The notes beneath the pieces were generated by a model. The model saw only the letters and a list, made by a program, of their open reading frames with translations, searched no databases and was not told where the DNA came from. The translations under genes and the position numbers were made by a program. From Streptomyces albireticuli (lineage in GTDB: Bacteria > Actinomycetota > Actinomycetes > Streptomycetales > Streptomycetaceae), in assembly GCF_021228125.1 (NCBI RefSeq), contig NZ_JAJQQS010000005.1:248001-312000 (forward strand): a stretch of 64,000 bases of DNA, written 5' to 3'. Below, in pieces: positions 53,592 through 61,747 of this stretch. How positions within the stretch are numbered: position 1 is the stretch's first letter; each line of letters opens with the position of its first letter.

Positions 53592-54188
53592 GTGGACCGT
53601 GGACCGCGCGCGATATCCCCGGCCCGGCGGGCGCTGTCCCTCGCCGGGCCGGCGCTGGCGGCGGCGGCCGTGCTGGCCGCCCCCGCCTTCCACCACGCGC
53701 AACGACCGGACGACGCGTCGCCCGCCCGGGCCGCGTCCGCGCCCACCCCGGCCCTGTCCCAGCCCCCGCCGGGCGACGACGACCGGCTCGCCGGGAGTCA
53801 CGCGGGGGAGGGCCGCACCCACCCCGGCCGGCCGCTGGAGACCGGGCCCGGGACCCCCTCGCCCTCCGGCGCCCGGCCGTTCCCGCCGTCCTCGCCGGGC
53901 GCTCCTCCCGACGACCCCGAGGCCGGACGCGCGCCCGGTCAGGCGTGGCCGCCCGCGGACCCCGGCGGGGCACCGGCGTCGGCCCCCGGTGGCGACACGC
54001 CCGGCGAAGGGCCCCCCGGTACCGGTGACGACGGGGCCGAGGGCGGCCCCGCCGCGGCCGCGCCCGGCGAGGACGAGGCCCTGGAGGACGGCGACCGGGT
54101 CATGCGCGTCCTGCCGCTGGGCACCGGAATGACCCTCACCGGCCTGGGCCTCGGCTACTTCGCCCTCCGGTTGCGGCGCGCGAGGTGA
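53592..54188 (+). CDS. Pro/Gly-rich secreted or cell-wall-anchored protein
   Basis: 198 residues. N-terminal hydrophobic signal at about 14-35 (LAGPALAAAAVLAAPAF), a long Pro/Gly/Asp/Ala-rich disordered middle (about 40-155), and a C-terminal hydrophobic helix (about 170-190, LTGLGLGYFALRLRR) followed by a short basic tail. The layout suggests an extracytoplasmic protein anchored at the C-terminus; no LAxTG motif is visible. GTG at 53592 has GGGG nearby; an earlier GTG at 53556 is possible. No homologue recognised. Confidence 0.65.
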   Translation: MDRGPRAISPARRALSLAGPALAAAAVLAAPAFHHAQRPDDASPARAASAPTPALSQPPPGDDDRLAGSHAGEGRTHPGRPLETGPGTPSPSGARPFPPSSPGAPPDDPEAGRAPGQAWPPADPGGAPASAPGGDTPGEGPPGTGDDGAEGGPAAAAPGEDEALEDGDRVMRVLPLGTGMTLTGLGLGYFALRLRRAR

Positions 54189-54281
54189 ACAGGGGGCGCG
54201 CGGTAAGGCGCGTCGCACGGTGGATCAGGCGTGTGCGGGGGCATCACCAGGGGGAAATCACCTGTGCGAGAGAATGGCGGC

Positions 54282-54842
54282 ATGGATATGCCGAGGAATG
54301 AACGGTCGCAGGAGAGCCCGCACGTCCTGGTCGTAGGCCCGGACGGCATGGCTCTCGGCAGCACCAACCCCGGCGACGGGGAAGGTGACGACGAGTCGCG
54401 CGAGGTCCCCGTGACGGAGATGGTCGAACAGCCCGCGAAGGTCATGCGCATCGGCAGCATGATCAAGCAGTTGCTGGAGGAAGTCCGCGCCGCGCCTCTG
54501 GACGAGGCGAGCCGGGTCCGGCTCAAGGAGATCCACCACAGCTCCGTGCGCGAGCTGGAGGACGGTCTCGCGCCCGAGCTCGTCGAGGAACTGGAGCGCC
54601 TCTCCCTGCCCTTCACCGACGAGACGATCCCCACCGAGGCGGAACTGCGCATCGCGCAGGCGCAGTTGGTCGGCTGGCTGGAAGGGCTCTTCCACGGCAT
54701 CCAGACGACGCTTTTCGCCCAGCAGATGGCGGCACGCGCGCAGCTGGAGCAGATGCGCAGGGCCCTCCCGCCCGGCGTCCTGGGCGAGGACGACGGAGAG
54801 GGCCACCAGCACGGCGGGGCCCGCTCCGGCCCTTACCTGTAA
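54282..54842 (+). CDS. bpa: Bacterial proteasome activator (Bpa/PafE family)
   Basis: 186 residues, normal for the family. Helical domain with VEQPAKVMRIGSMIKQLLEEV, RVRLKEIHHSSVRELEDGLAPEL, FTDETIPTEAELRIAQAQLV and LFHGIQTTLFAQQMAARAQL. The end is ...RSGPYL, comparable to the GQYL C-terminal proteasome-binding motif of M. tuberculosis Bpa. Bpa forms a dodecameric ring that opens the 20S proteasome for ATP-independent degradation. ATG at 54282, with a second ATG at 54288. A 42-base perfect palindrome follows. Confidence 0.94.
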   Translation: MDMPRNERSQESPHVLVVGPDGMALGSTNPGDGEGDDESREVPVTEMVEQPAKVMRIGSMIKQLLEEVRAAPLDEASRVRLKEIHHSSVRELEDGLAPELVEELERLSLPFTDETIPTEAELRIAQAQLVGWLEGLFHGIQTTLFAQQMAARAQLEQMRRALPPGVLGEDDGEGHQHGGARSGPYL

Positions 54843-54870
54843 GCCTGTGAGCCTGTAAGAGCGCGCGTAC

Positions 54871-54912
54871 ATGTGTGCCCGGTACGTCACCTGACGTACC
54901 GGGCACACATGC
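54871..54912. terminator. 42-base perfect palindrome between bpa and kinase gene
   Basis: CATGTGTGCCCGGTACGTCA and its exact complement are separated by CC, a 20-bp stem. It lies between the ends of convergent genes and would terminate both. No T tract, but stability is very high. Confidence 0.85.
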
Positions 54913-54963
54913 GACCGTCCTTACGGCGCGAGACCTCTTTAAGGCTTTACGGCGCGCTCGTCC

Positions 54964-56685
54964 TTACGACGCCGGGTCGCCCGTCGACACCGTCAGCACG
55001 AACATGTCGCTCGGCGACTTCGGGTCGAACGCGTCGCCCTCCTTGGGCGTCTGGCTGAGCACGGTGCCCTTGCCCCAGGTGTTCTCGTTCTGCTGGTCGA
55101 TGCGGTACTTCCAGCCCGCGGCCTGGAGGCACGCCTTGACCGAGTCGACGTAGAAGTAGCTGAAGTTGGGCGCCGACTTCTTCGACTTGTCGTTGTAGTA
55201 CTCGTAGGCCTTCGTGCACTTCTCCTTGTCGATGGCCTTCGACCGGTCGCCCTCGCGGTGCTTGCTCTGGGTGCCGCCGGTGGTGCCGCCCGTGCCGCCG
55301 GTGGAGCCGCCCGTCGTCGTGCCCCCGGCGGTGCCGCCGGCCGGGGCGCCCGTCACGGGAGGCGGCGAGTTCTTGCCGTCCGCCTCCTCGCCCTTGCCGG
55401 AGTTGCCGTTGAGCGCGATCGCGGCGATCACACCGATGACCGCGAGGACGGCGACGACGCCCGAGCCGATGATGACCGGCTTGTTGCTCTTGCCGCCGCC
55501 GGAGCCGCCCTGCGGCGCCGCGGCGGGCGAGGGGTTGATCGAGTACGGCGGGGGCGTGCCGGGACCGTTCGGCCCGCCGGCCTGGAACGGCTGTACGGGC
55601 GTGGGGTAGCCCGGAGCGCCCGGCGGCGGGGTGGCGGGCCCGTAGGAGGCGTACGGGCCCGGGGCGGGCTGGTACGGCGTCTGGACGGCCTGCGGGCCGG
55701 GCCCGGGGGTCTGCGCGTCGACGGGCGGGAAGACGGCCGAGCTCACGCCCGCGCCGCTGCGCGCCGGCGGGCCGCCCGCCACGATCACCGGCGAGGCCCC
55801 GGACTGCGCGGTGCCCGCGACCCGCGCGCACTCGTCGCGCATGGACTCGGCGCTCGGGAAGCGCTCGTTCGGGTTCTTCTTCAGCGCGCGGGCCACCAGG
55901 GCGTCCACGGCCGGCGGGATCGAACGATTGATCGAGGAGGGAGCGACGGGCTCCTCCTGGACGTGCGCGTACGCGATCGCCAGCGGGGAGTCCGCGTCGA
56001 ACGGCAGTCGCCCGGTCAGCAGCTCGAAGAGCATGATGCCGACCGAGTACAGGTCGGAGCGGGCGTCGACGCCACGCCCGAGCGCCTGCTCCGGCGAGAG
56101 GTACTGGGGGGTGCCGACGACCATGCCGGTCTGGGTCATCGAGGTGACGCCGGACTGCATGGCGCGGGCGATGCCGAAGTCCATGACCTTGACCACGCCG
56201 CGCTTGGTCATCATCACGTTGCCCGGCTTGATGTCGCGGTGGACCAGCCCCATCTCATGGCTGACCTCCAGCGCGGCCAGCACATCGGCGGTGATCTTGA
56301 GCGCCTTCTCGGTCGGCATCGCGCCGAACTGCCGGACGTCGGCGTCGAGGACCGAGCGCAGCGGTTGGCCCTCGACGTACTCCATGACGATGTACGGCAT
56401 GGTCGAGCCGTCGAGGTCGTCCTCGCCGGTGTCGAAGACCGAGACGATGTTCGTGTGTGTGAGCTTGGCGACGGCCTGGGCCTCGCGCCGGAACCGCTCG
56501 CGGAAGGACGCCTCGCGGCCCAGCTCCGTGTGCAGTGTCTTGATCGCGACCTGGCGGTCGAGAACGCTGTCGTACGCCAGGTGGACCGAGGCCATCCCGC
56601 CTTCGCCCAGCAGGTCGCGCAGCTGGTAGCGGCCGCCGCCGACAGACCGGCCCGTGTAGCGGCCCTGAGCGCCGTCCTGGCTCAT
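54964..56685 (-). CDS. Receptor-type serine/threonine protein kinase with one PASTA-like domain
   Basis: 573 residues. Kinase domain about 20-280: LLGEGGMASVH loop, K49, HRDIKPGN, DFG and TSMTQTGMVVGTPQYLSPEQ activation segment. Pro/Gly/Ala-rich linker (about 300-400), TM helix at about 405-427 (VIIGSGVVAVLAVIGVIAAIAL), and an extracellular region with Gly/Thr repeats and one PASTA-like domain at the C-terminus (DSVKACLQAAGWKYRIDQQN, then VLSQTPKEGD). ATG at 56685. It diverges from a second kinase at 56987 across 301 bases. The pair is a conserved streptomycete arrangement. Confidence 0.93.
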   Translation of the reverse strand: MSQDGAQGRYTGRSVGGGRYQLRDLLGEGGMASVHLAYDSVLDRQVAIKTLHTELGREASFRERFRREAQAVAKLTHTNIVSVFDTGEDDLDGSTMPYIVMEYVEGQPLRSVLDADVRQFGAMPTEKALKITADVLAALEVSHEMGLVHRDIKPGNVMMTKRGVVKVMDFGIARAMQSGVTSMTQTGMVVGTPQYLSPEQALGRGVDARSDLYSVGIMLFELLTGRLPFDADSPLAIAYAHVQEEPVAPSSINRSIPPAVDALVARALKKNPNERFPSAESMRDECARVAGTAQSGASPVIVAGGPPARSGAGVSSAVFPPVDAQTPGPGPQAVQTPYQPAPGPYASYGPATPPPGAPGYPTPVQPFQAGGPNGPGTPPPYSINPSPAAAPQGGSGGGKSNKPVIIGSGVVAVLAVIGVIAAIALNGNSGKGEEADGKNSPPPVTGAPAGGTAGGTTTGGSTGGTGGTTGGTQSKHREGDRSKAIDKEKCTKAYEYYNDKSKKSAPNFSYFYVDSVKACLQAAGWKYRIDQQNENTWGKGTVLSQTPKEGDAFDPKSPSDMFVLTVSTGDPAS

Positions 56686-56986
56686 CGTTCTACTTCCCCC
56701 TCGCGGCGAACTGCCCGGCGTACGGTTCCGGCAGGTGCCGGCTGCGCCGATGGATCTCGGCCAAGTCTGCCCGAGGCGGCGGGCACGTCAAGCCGCGTGC
56801 CCGTTCCGTGACGGGATGCGCGACAACACGTCACGAGATTTGCCTTGCTCAGGGGCGTGCGGGTTTGATAGCGCGTCCATCCCGGACCGGCGCGCGCCGT
56901 GGAGCCTGTAGCGTGCCTTAGCGGAAGACCGTTTTCCCCGCGCCGCGCCTCCCACGCGCAGCGGACAGACACGACGGCGAGGACTG
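56686..56986. other. 301-base divergent promoter region between two kinase genes
   Basis: No gene. GC-rich on both sides with a relatively AT-containing middle (56815-56880: CAACACGTCACGAGATTTG and GGTTTGATAGCGCG). No strong dyad or consensus promoter stands out. Both kinase promoters must lie here. Confidence 0.5.
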
Positions 56987-58639
56987 ATGGCACAGACGCA
57001 GAGCGCCCAGGGTCCGACAGACCCTGACGCCAACGGGGGCGGCATGCCCGATGTGCCTGAAATGTGGGGCAATGGCGGCCTGGTCGGAGACGGCCGCTAC
57101 CGCCTCACCCACAGGCTCGGCCGCGGTGGCATGGCGGAGGTGTTCGCCGCCGAGGACGTGCGCCTCGGCCGTACGGTCGCGGTGAAGCTGCTCCGGGCCG
57201 ACCTCGCGGAGGACCCGGTCTCGAAGGCGCGCTTCACCCGCGAGGCGCAGTCGGTGGCCGGGCTGAACCACCACGCTGTGGTCGCGGTCTACGACTCCGG
57301 CGAGGACACCGTCGGCCGCAACGTCGTGCCGTACATCGTCATGGAGCTTGTTGAAGGCCGCACTATTCGCGACCTGTTGCTGGGCGCCGAGACCCCGCCG
57401 CCCGACCAGGCCCTGATCATCGTCTCGGGGGTGCTGGAGGCCCTGGCCTACAGCCACCAGCACGGCATCGTGCACCGTGACATCAAGCCCGCCAACGTGA
57501 TCATCACGAACAACGGCGCGGTCAAGGTCATGGACTTCGGCATCGCCCGCGCCCTGCACGGCGCGGCCTCCACCATGACCCAGACCGGCATGGTCATGGG
57601 CACGCCGCAGTACCTCTCGCCCGAGCAGGCGCTCGGCAAGACGGTCGACGCGCGCTCGGATCTCTACGCCACCGGCTGCCTGCTCTACGAACTGCTGGCG
57701 CTGCGTCCCCCGTTCACCGGCGAGACCCCGCTGTCGGTCGTCTACCAGCACGTCCAGGACACCCCGGTCGCGCCGTCGCAGGTCCTCGGCAGCGTGCCGC
57801 CGGAGCTCGACGGGCTGGTCATGCGCTCCCTCGCCAAGGACCCGGACGACCGGTTCCAGAGCGCCGAGGAGATGCGCGGGCTGGTCCAGTACGCGCTGCA
57901 GATGCTGCACGACGCGGGCGCCCACTCGGGCTCCTGGGACACCGGTCCGGTCGCGCACGCCACCGCCGCCACCCAGGCCCTGGGCATGGGCGGCATGGGC
58001 GGTGGCATGGCCGGGACCACCGCCATGCCGCACCCGGTGCACGGCAGCACCTCGCAGCAGCCGATCATCCCGTCGCGCGGCGGTGACAACGGCGGCTTCG
58101 ACGGCTACGGCGGCGGCCGGGGCGGTGGCGGCGGCAAGGGCAAGATGGTGCTGATCGCCGTGGTCGCGCTGATCGCGGTCGTGGCGGGCGTGGCCTTCGC
58201 GATGAAGATGGGCGGCAAGTCCGACAACGACAAGGACACGAAGTCGCCCAAGCCGTCGACCAGCTCCTCCTCGTCCGCGAACCCGTCCCCCAGCCCGGAG
58301 ACCTCCCGGAAGCCCACCCCCGTCGGCCAGCCCGAGGGCGGCACCACGGGCGAGCGGGAGTCCGACACCTCCAGCACCGGCGGTGGCCAGGAGCCGGACG
58401 GCGACACCGGTTCGCACCACTCGACCAAGCCGTCCGGGAAGCCCTCGAACGACCCGTCGACCCCGCCGACCCCTTCGGGCGAGCCGTCGACGAAGCCGTC
58501 GGGCGACGAGAAGCCCCCGACCGGTGGCAACACCAACGCCGGCCAGGACGGCGGCAGCGCGAGCACGGGCACCTCGGCCGGCCAGGTCGGCGGCCCCGGC
58601 ACCACGACCGTCGGCCAGGGCACCGGCACCACGCCCTGA
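56987..58639 (+). CDS. Receptor-type serine/threonine protein kinase
   Basis: 550 residues. Kinase domain about 38-290: LGRGGMAEVFAA, VAVKLLRADL, HRDIKPANVII, DFG, TMTQTGMVMGTPQYLSPEQALG. Linker with Gly/Met-rich stretch (GMGGMGGGMAG), TM helix at about 382-403 (KMVLIAVVALIAVVAGVAFAM), then an extracellular Ser/Thr/Pro/Gly-rich tail (about 150 residues) with no PASTA domain. Activation-loop TMTQT matches PknB-type kinases. ATG at 56987 has no strong ribosome site. A hairpin with a long loop follows at 58662. Confidence 0.93.
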   Translation: MAQTQSAQGPTDPDANGGGMPDVPEMWGNGGLVGDGRYRLTHRLGRGGMAEVFAAEDVRLGRTVAVKLLRADLAEDPVSKARFTREAQSVAGLNHHAVVAVYDSGEDTVGRNVVPYIVMELVEGRTIRDLLLGAETPPPDQALIIVSGVLEALAYSHQHGIVHRDIKPANVIITNNGAVKVMDFGIARALHGAASTMTQTGMVMGTPQYLSPEQALGKTVDARSDLYATGCLLYELLALRPPFTGETPLSVVYQHVQDTPVAPSQVLGSVPPELDGLVMRSLAKDPDDRFQSAEEMRGLVQYALQMLHDAGAHSGSWDTGPVAHATAATQALGMGGMGGGMAGTTAMPHPVHGSTSQQPIIPSRGGDNGGFDGYGGGRGGGGGKGKMVLIAVVALIAVVAGVAFAMKMGGKSDNDKDTKSPKPSTSSSSSANPSPSPETSRKPTPVGQPEGGTTGERESDTSSTGGGQEPDGDTGSHHSTKPSGKPSNDPSTPPTPSGEPSTKPSGDEKPPTGGNTNAGQDGGSASTGTSAGQVGGPGTTTVGQGTGTTP

Positions 58640-58661
58640 CGGACGCGCGCACCCGGCCGAT

Positions 58662-58703
58662 GAGCCCGGTGGCGGTTACCTCCCGGTATCCGCCACCGGG
58701 CTC
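58662..58703 (+). terminator. Hairpin after kinase gene
   Basis: GAGCCCGGTGGCGG pairs with CCGCCACCGGGCTC over 14 bp around a 14-base loop, then CGTTCGTT. It separates convergent kinase and phosphotransferase genes. Confidence 0.7.
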
Positions 58704-58751
58704 GTTCGTTCCCGGCCGGCTTCGGCCGAACCCCGCGCGCCCCGGGCGCCC

Positions 58752-59990
58752 TCAGTCCGTGAACGCCTCGCGCACCGCGCCGTACGAGCGCGTCCACCAC
58801 ACGGACAGCGCCGCCGACGCGGGGAAGCCGGGGTCGGCGCGGTGGTCGCCGAGCTGGTAGCGCCAGCGCAGCATCCAGAAGTCGTTGAGCCGCTCCCACC
58901 ACACGCGGTGCACCGCCGCCGCCAGTTCGGCCGTGTCCGCCCCGCAGGCCCGGCGGTAGGCGCGCGCGTACGGCCGTATCTTCGCGAGGTCCAGCGTGCC
59001 GTCGGGGCGCAGGAAGAAGATCACGGCGGCGCGTACGGCCTCCTCGGCGCGGGGCTGGACGCCCAGCCGGTCCCAGTCGACGATCGCGGCCGGCTCGCCG
59101 CCGCGGTAGAGCAGGTTGAGCGGGTGGAAGTCGCCGTGCACCCAGCCGCGGGCGGGCGCGGCGGCCGGTCGGCGGTGGGCGTGCCGTTCCAGCAGGGCGC
59201 GGCGTTCGACGAGCCGGTGTTCGGCCAGCTCGTCGAAGGAGTCGCGGGGCCGGCGCCGGACGAGCCCCAGGAGCTCCTCGATGAGGGCGTACGTGTCCTG
59301 GGGGTCCGCGGCGGCGTCCTGGGCCTGCCAGGGGTCCCCGAGGCCGCCAGAGGGTCCCTCAGGGCCTTCCTGGGCCCCGTGCGGGTGCTCGGCGGCCGGG
59401 CTCTCCTCGCGGCAGACCTCCTCCAGGCACATGTGCACATGGCCCAGCAGCGCCCCGAGCCGGCGGGACTGCGCGCGGGTCAGCTCGCCGCCGTCGTGGT
59501 GGCGGCCCTCGACCCACGGATGCAGGGCGTAGCAGCGGCCGTCGAGGACGGTGACGGTGGAGCCCTGGGCGTCCGCCACGGGCGGGGCGACGGGCAGGCC
59601 GAGGGCGGCCAGCCGCAGGGTGACGGCGTGCTGGCGGGCGATGGCGGCCTGGTCGCCGTCGAGGTGGTGCTTGAGGAAGAAGCGGCCCCGGGTGGTGGTG
59701 AGGCGGTAGCCGCGGTTGAGGAGGCCCTCGGTCAGCGGTACGCACCCGAGCGGTTCGCCGGCCTGCCCGTAGAGGCGCAGAAGGCTGTGCAGGGTGGTGC
59801 CGTCGAGCGCTTCCGTTCCCGCGGGCCCGCCGGGGCCGTTGACGCCCACGGGGCTGGTGATGCCGGTGGTGCCCCCGGTCCCCCCGCGGGTGCCGTCAGG
59901 TCTCGCCCGGCCGGGTCGCGGGCGGCCGGCGTCCCTCCGGACTCCGCCGACGGGAGAGACGACGGGGGGCGGGACAAGTGAGCGCGGCAC
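58752..59990 (-). CDS. Aminoglycoside phosphotransferase-like (APH) family protein
   Basis: 412 residues. Kinase-like APH fold: nucleotide loop LLNRGYRLTTTRGRFFLK, then a segment GWVHGDFHPLNLLYRGGEPAAIVDWDRLG with the catalytic HGDxHxxN and metal IVDWD motifs. The N-terminal 60 residues are Pro/Gly-rich, and there is an acidic insertion (QEGPEGPSGGLGDPWQAQDAAADPQ) before the C-lobe. Likely phosphorylates a small molecule; no antibiotic-resistance claim can be made. The start used is a GTG at 59990 following GGAGC very closely and is uncertain; the folded part begins near residue 60. Confidence 0.82.
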   Translation of the reverse strand: MPRSLVPPPVVSPVGGVRRDAGRPRPGRARPDGTRGGTGGTTGITSPVGVNGPGGPAGTEALDGTTLHSLLRLYGQAGEPLGCVPLTEGLLNRGYRLTTTRGRFFLKHHLDGDQAAIARQHAVTLRLAALGLPVAPPVADAQGSTVTVLDGRCYALHPWVEGRHHDGGELTRAQSRRLGALLGHVHMCLEEVCREESPAAEHPHGAQEGPEGPSGGLGDPWQAQDAAADPQDTYALIEELLGLVRRRPRDSFDELAEHRLVERRALLERHAHRRPAAAPARGWVHGDFHPLNLLYRGGEPAAIVDWDRLGVQPRAEEAVRAAVIFFLRPDGTLDLAKIRPYARAYRRACGADTAELAAAVHRVWWERLNDFWMLRWRYQLGDHRADPGFPASAALSVWWTRSYGAVREAFTD

Positions 59991-60005
59991 GCTCCAAATG
60001 TTAGA

Positions 60006-60467
60006 TCACGCTGAGTGCGCGACCTGTCGTGCGGGTACGCCTTCGAGGTGGTGCAAGGTGATGAACTGCGGTTCGATGCACAGGTATTCGGGATCGAAGG
60101 GCGTGTCGTCCGCGGTGCGCGGGGGCCGGCCGAAGCGGTCGAGTTCGGCGGGGCCGGGCGTGAAGAGCCGTGCGGTGCCGACGAATTGCACGGTCCAGAC
60201 GGACTCGTCGCCCTCGGGGCGCCCGCTGAGGTTGTCCGCGCCGTACGCGACGACGTTGCCGTCGCACGCCTGGGCGTAGCCGAAGCCGCCGTGCAGGCGC
60301 AGCAGCACCTGCCGGCCGGAGACGATGTGCCGGGCGACGGTGACGAAGGGCAGTGCGCGCATGCTCACCGAGACCCTGCCGTAAGGGGTGCGGTCGAGCA
60401 GTTCGAGCGCGCGGTACTGGTCGCGGTCCTGGTGACCGGTGGAGAGCCCGGTGGGCGCGGAGAGCAT
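60006..60467 (-). CDS. Pyridoxamine 5'-phosphate oxidase-like (PNPOx) flavin-binding protein
   Basis: 153 residues, split-barrel PNPOx fold: LLDRTPYGRVSVSMRALPFVT at the start, VLLRLHGGFGYAQACDGNVV and GRPEGDESVWTVQFVG. In actinobacteria these proteins bind FMN or F420 and several belong to the DosR-type dormancy regulon. ATG at 60467, alternatively GTG 60476. A DosR-type palindrome CGGGAC-GTTG-GTCCCG lies at 60525-60540, 58 bases upstream, and a DevR-like regulator gene is 250 bases further on the same strand. Stop is 15 bases from the APH gene start. Confidence 0.82.
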   Translation of the reverse strand: MLSAPTGLSTGHQDRDQYRALELLDRTPYGRVSVSMRALPFVTVARHIVSGRQVLLRLHGGFGYAQACDGNVVAYGADNLSGRPEGDESVWTVQFVGTARLFTPGPAELDRFGRPPRTADDTPFDPEYLCIEPQFITLHHLEGVPARQVAHSA

Positions 60468-60524
60468 GGTCACCACTGTGCACGCCGGGCGCCAGGGCCT
60501 ATAGGGGCACCCGCCCTTATGCGG

Positions 60525-60540
60525 CGGGACGTTGGTCCCG
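60525..60540. promoter_or_regulatory. DosR-type palindrome before PNPOx gene
   Basis: CGGGAC-GTTG-GTCCCG followed by AA: a perfect 6-bp dyad with the GGGAC...GTCCC core of the DosR (DevR) box known in mycobacteria. It is 58 bases upstream of the PNPOx start, a fitting activator position. A second, imperfect patch CCTATAGG lies at 60498-60505. Confidence 0.65.
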
Positions 60541-60610
60541 AATCACCATTTTCCACTCGATACGGTGAACTGTGGCGGCGGAACGGGTGGTGGCGCGGGC
60601 GGTGGTGCGG

Positions 60611-60650
60611 GGGCGCGTTCCATGCGAGGGCGCGTTCCATGCGAGGGCGC
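60611..60650. repeat. Two copies of a 17-base direct repeat
   Basis: GGGCGCGTTCCATGCGA occurs at 60611-60627 and again at 60628-60644, immediately before the terminator of the response-regulator gene. Confidence 0.7.
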
Positions 60651-60691
60651 TCCGTAAGGACGCCGCGTCGGGGCGCGGCGTCCTTACGGAG
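60650..60691 (-). terminator. Terminator after response-regulator gene
   Basis: CTCCGTAAGGACGCCGCG and CGCGGCGTCCTTACGGAG form a perfect 18-bp stem with loop TCGGGG. It ends 33 bases from the stop of the minus-strand response regulator gene. Confidence 0.82.
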
Positions 60692-60723
60692 GCCCGCGGG
60701 CGTGCGGCGGTCTCCCGCCCGGC

Positions 60724-61401
60724 TCAGCGCTTCTCGGCCTGGAGGCGGGCCACATAGGCGGCCGCCTGGGAGCGCCGCTCCATGCCGAGCTTGGACAGCA
60801 GGCTGGAGACGTAGTTCTTGATGGTCTTCTCGGCGAGGTGCAGCCGCTCGCCGATGGCCCGGTTGGTCAGGCCCTCGCCGATCAGGTCGAGGATCCGCCG
60901 CTCCTGGTCGGTCAGGTTGGCGAGCCGGTCGTCGCCCTTGGGGTCCTTGCCGTCGCGCAGCCGCTCCAGCACCCGGGCGGTCGCCACGGGGTCCAGCAGG
61001 GACTTGCCGGCCGCGACGTCCCGCACCGCGGACAGGAGCTCATTGCCACGGATCGCTTTCAGAACGTAACCGGACGCGCCCGCCATGATCGCGTCGAACA
61101 GCGCCTCGTCATCGGCGAAGGAGGTGAGCATCAAACATTTGATGTTCTCGTCCTGAGTACGAATTTCCCTACAAACTTCGACGCCGCTGCCATCCGGAAG
61201 GCGCACATCCAGAACCGCGACGTCGGGGCGGGTCGCCGGAATGCGCACCAGCGCGTCCGCCGCCGTACCGGCCTCTCCGACGACCTCGATGTCCTCCTCC
61301 ACGGAGAGCATCTCGTGCACGCCACGCCGGACGACCTCGTGGTCGTCGAGCAGAAATACCGTGATTTTTCGCTGTTCGGGCACAGTGCCAGTCTCACACA
61401 C
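60724..61401 (-). CDS. NarL/LuxR-family response regulator, DevR (DosR)-like
   Basis: 225 residues. Receiver domain with acidic pair LLDDHEVVRRGV at about 17-28, the phosphoacceptor Asp65 in VAVLDVRLPDGSG, and Lys in SGYVLKAIRGNE. C-terminal LuxR-type helix-turn-helix LTDQERRILDLIGEGLTNRA followed by GERLHLAEKTIKNYVSSLLSKL. Similarity to mycobacterial DevR/DosR is close in both domains, so binding of GGGAC...GTCCC sites is plausible. GTG at 61401 has GGGGAAGAG upstream; a GTG at 61383 is a shorter alternative. No sensor kinase gene is next to it. Confidence 0.9.
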   Translation of the reverse strand: MCETGTVPEQRKITVFLLDDHEVVRRGVHEMLSVEEDIEVVGEAGTAADALVRIPATRPDVAVLDVRLPDGSGVEVCREIRTQDENIKCLMLTSFADDEALFDAIMAGASGYVLKAIRGNELLSAVRDVAAGKSLLDPVATARVLERLRDGKDPKGDDRLANLTDQERRILDLIGEGLTNRAIGERLHLAEKTIKNYVSSLLSKLGMERRSQAAAYVARLQAEKR

Positions 61402-61747
61402 CAACTCTTCCCCTGCTCTTGTTCTCCGGGATAACGTGCGGTCGTTCCGGCAGCCCGCAGGGGCTGTGCTCACAAGGACGTGACCAGGAGCGTTGCCCAG
61501 CTTTCTCGATTTACTTGGAAATCCAAGCAAAATTGCAGGTCAGGCAGGGTTTCGCAGGAATGCGGCCTTCTGGGTAACGTGCTTATTGCAGGCCTTTGGC
61601 CGGGGCGCCTGTCACGCCCGGTTTCCGGCCTCGGCACACCCACCCCGTGTGCCGTCGGGGATCGAGCGAGCCTTCTCCTGCCTCACGGCGGGGGAACCCC
61701 CTCTGGCCGCCGGCGACCCCGGGGGCCGGACAGACGGAGGAGCACAC
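61402..61747. other. 346-base gap before second bkd operon, with palindrome
   Basis: Contains the perfect 14-base palindrome CTTGGAAATCCAAG at 61514-61527 and two ATTGCAGG repeats (61532 and 61586) in a locally AT-richer stretch. The downstream half is GC-rich. It is open in frame with the E1 alpha gene from about 61493, but no ribosome site supports an earlier start. Promoter and operator of the second operon probably lie here. Confidence 0.5.
61514..61527. promoter_or_regulatory. Palindrome upstream of second bkd operon
   Basis: CTTGGA-AA-TCCAAG, perfect over 6 bp, 221 bases before the GTG of E1 alpha. It could bind the Lrp-type regulator or another dimeric protein; it does not resemble the PaaR-like motif. 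Confidence 0.45.

Noticed and set aside
52410..54218. In-frame minus-strand extension that would make the potassium channel 969 residues
   Set aside because: The extra part is antisense to the quinone oxidoreductase, and a clear ATG with GGAG stands at 52409.
58752..59990. Antibiotic-resistance kinase
   Set aside because: The APH fold is broad, with many housekeeping members; nothing in the sequence specifies an antibiotic substrate.
61493..61747. Upstream in-frame extension of the second E1 alpha gene
   Set aside because: It has no ribosome site and includes the palindrome at 61514; GTG 61748 has GGAGGAG.
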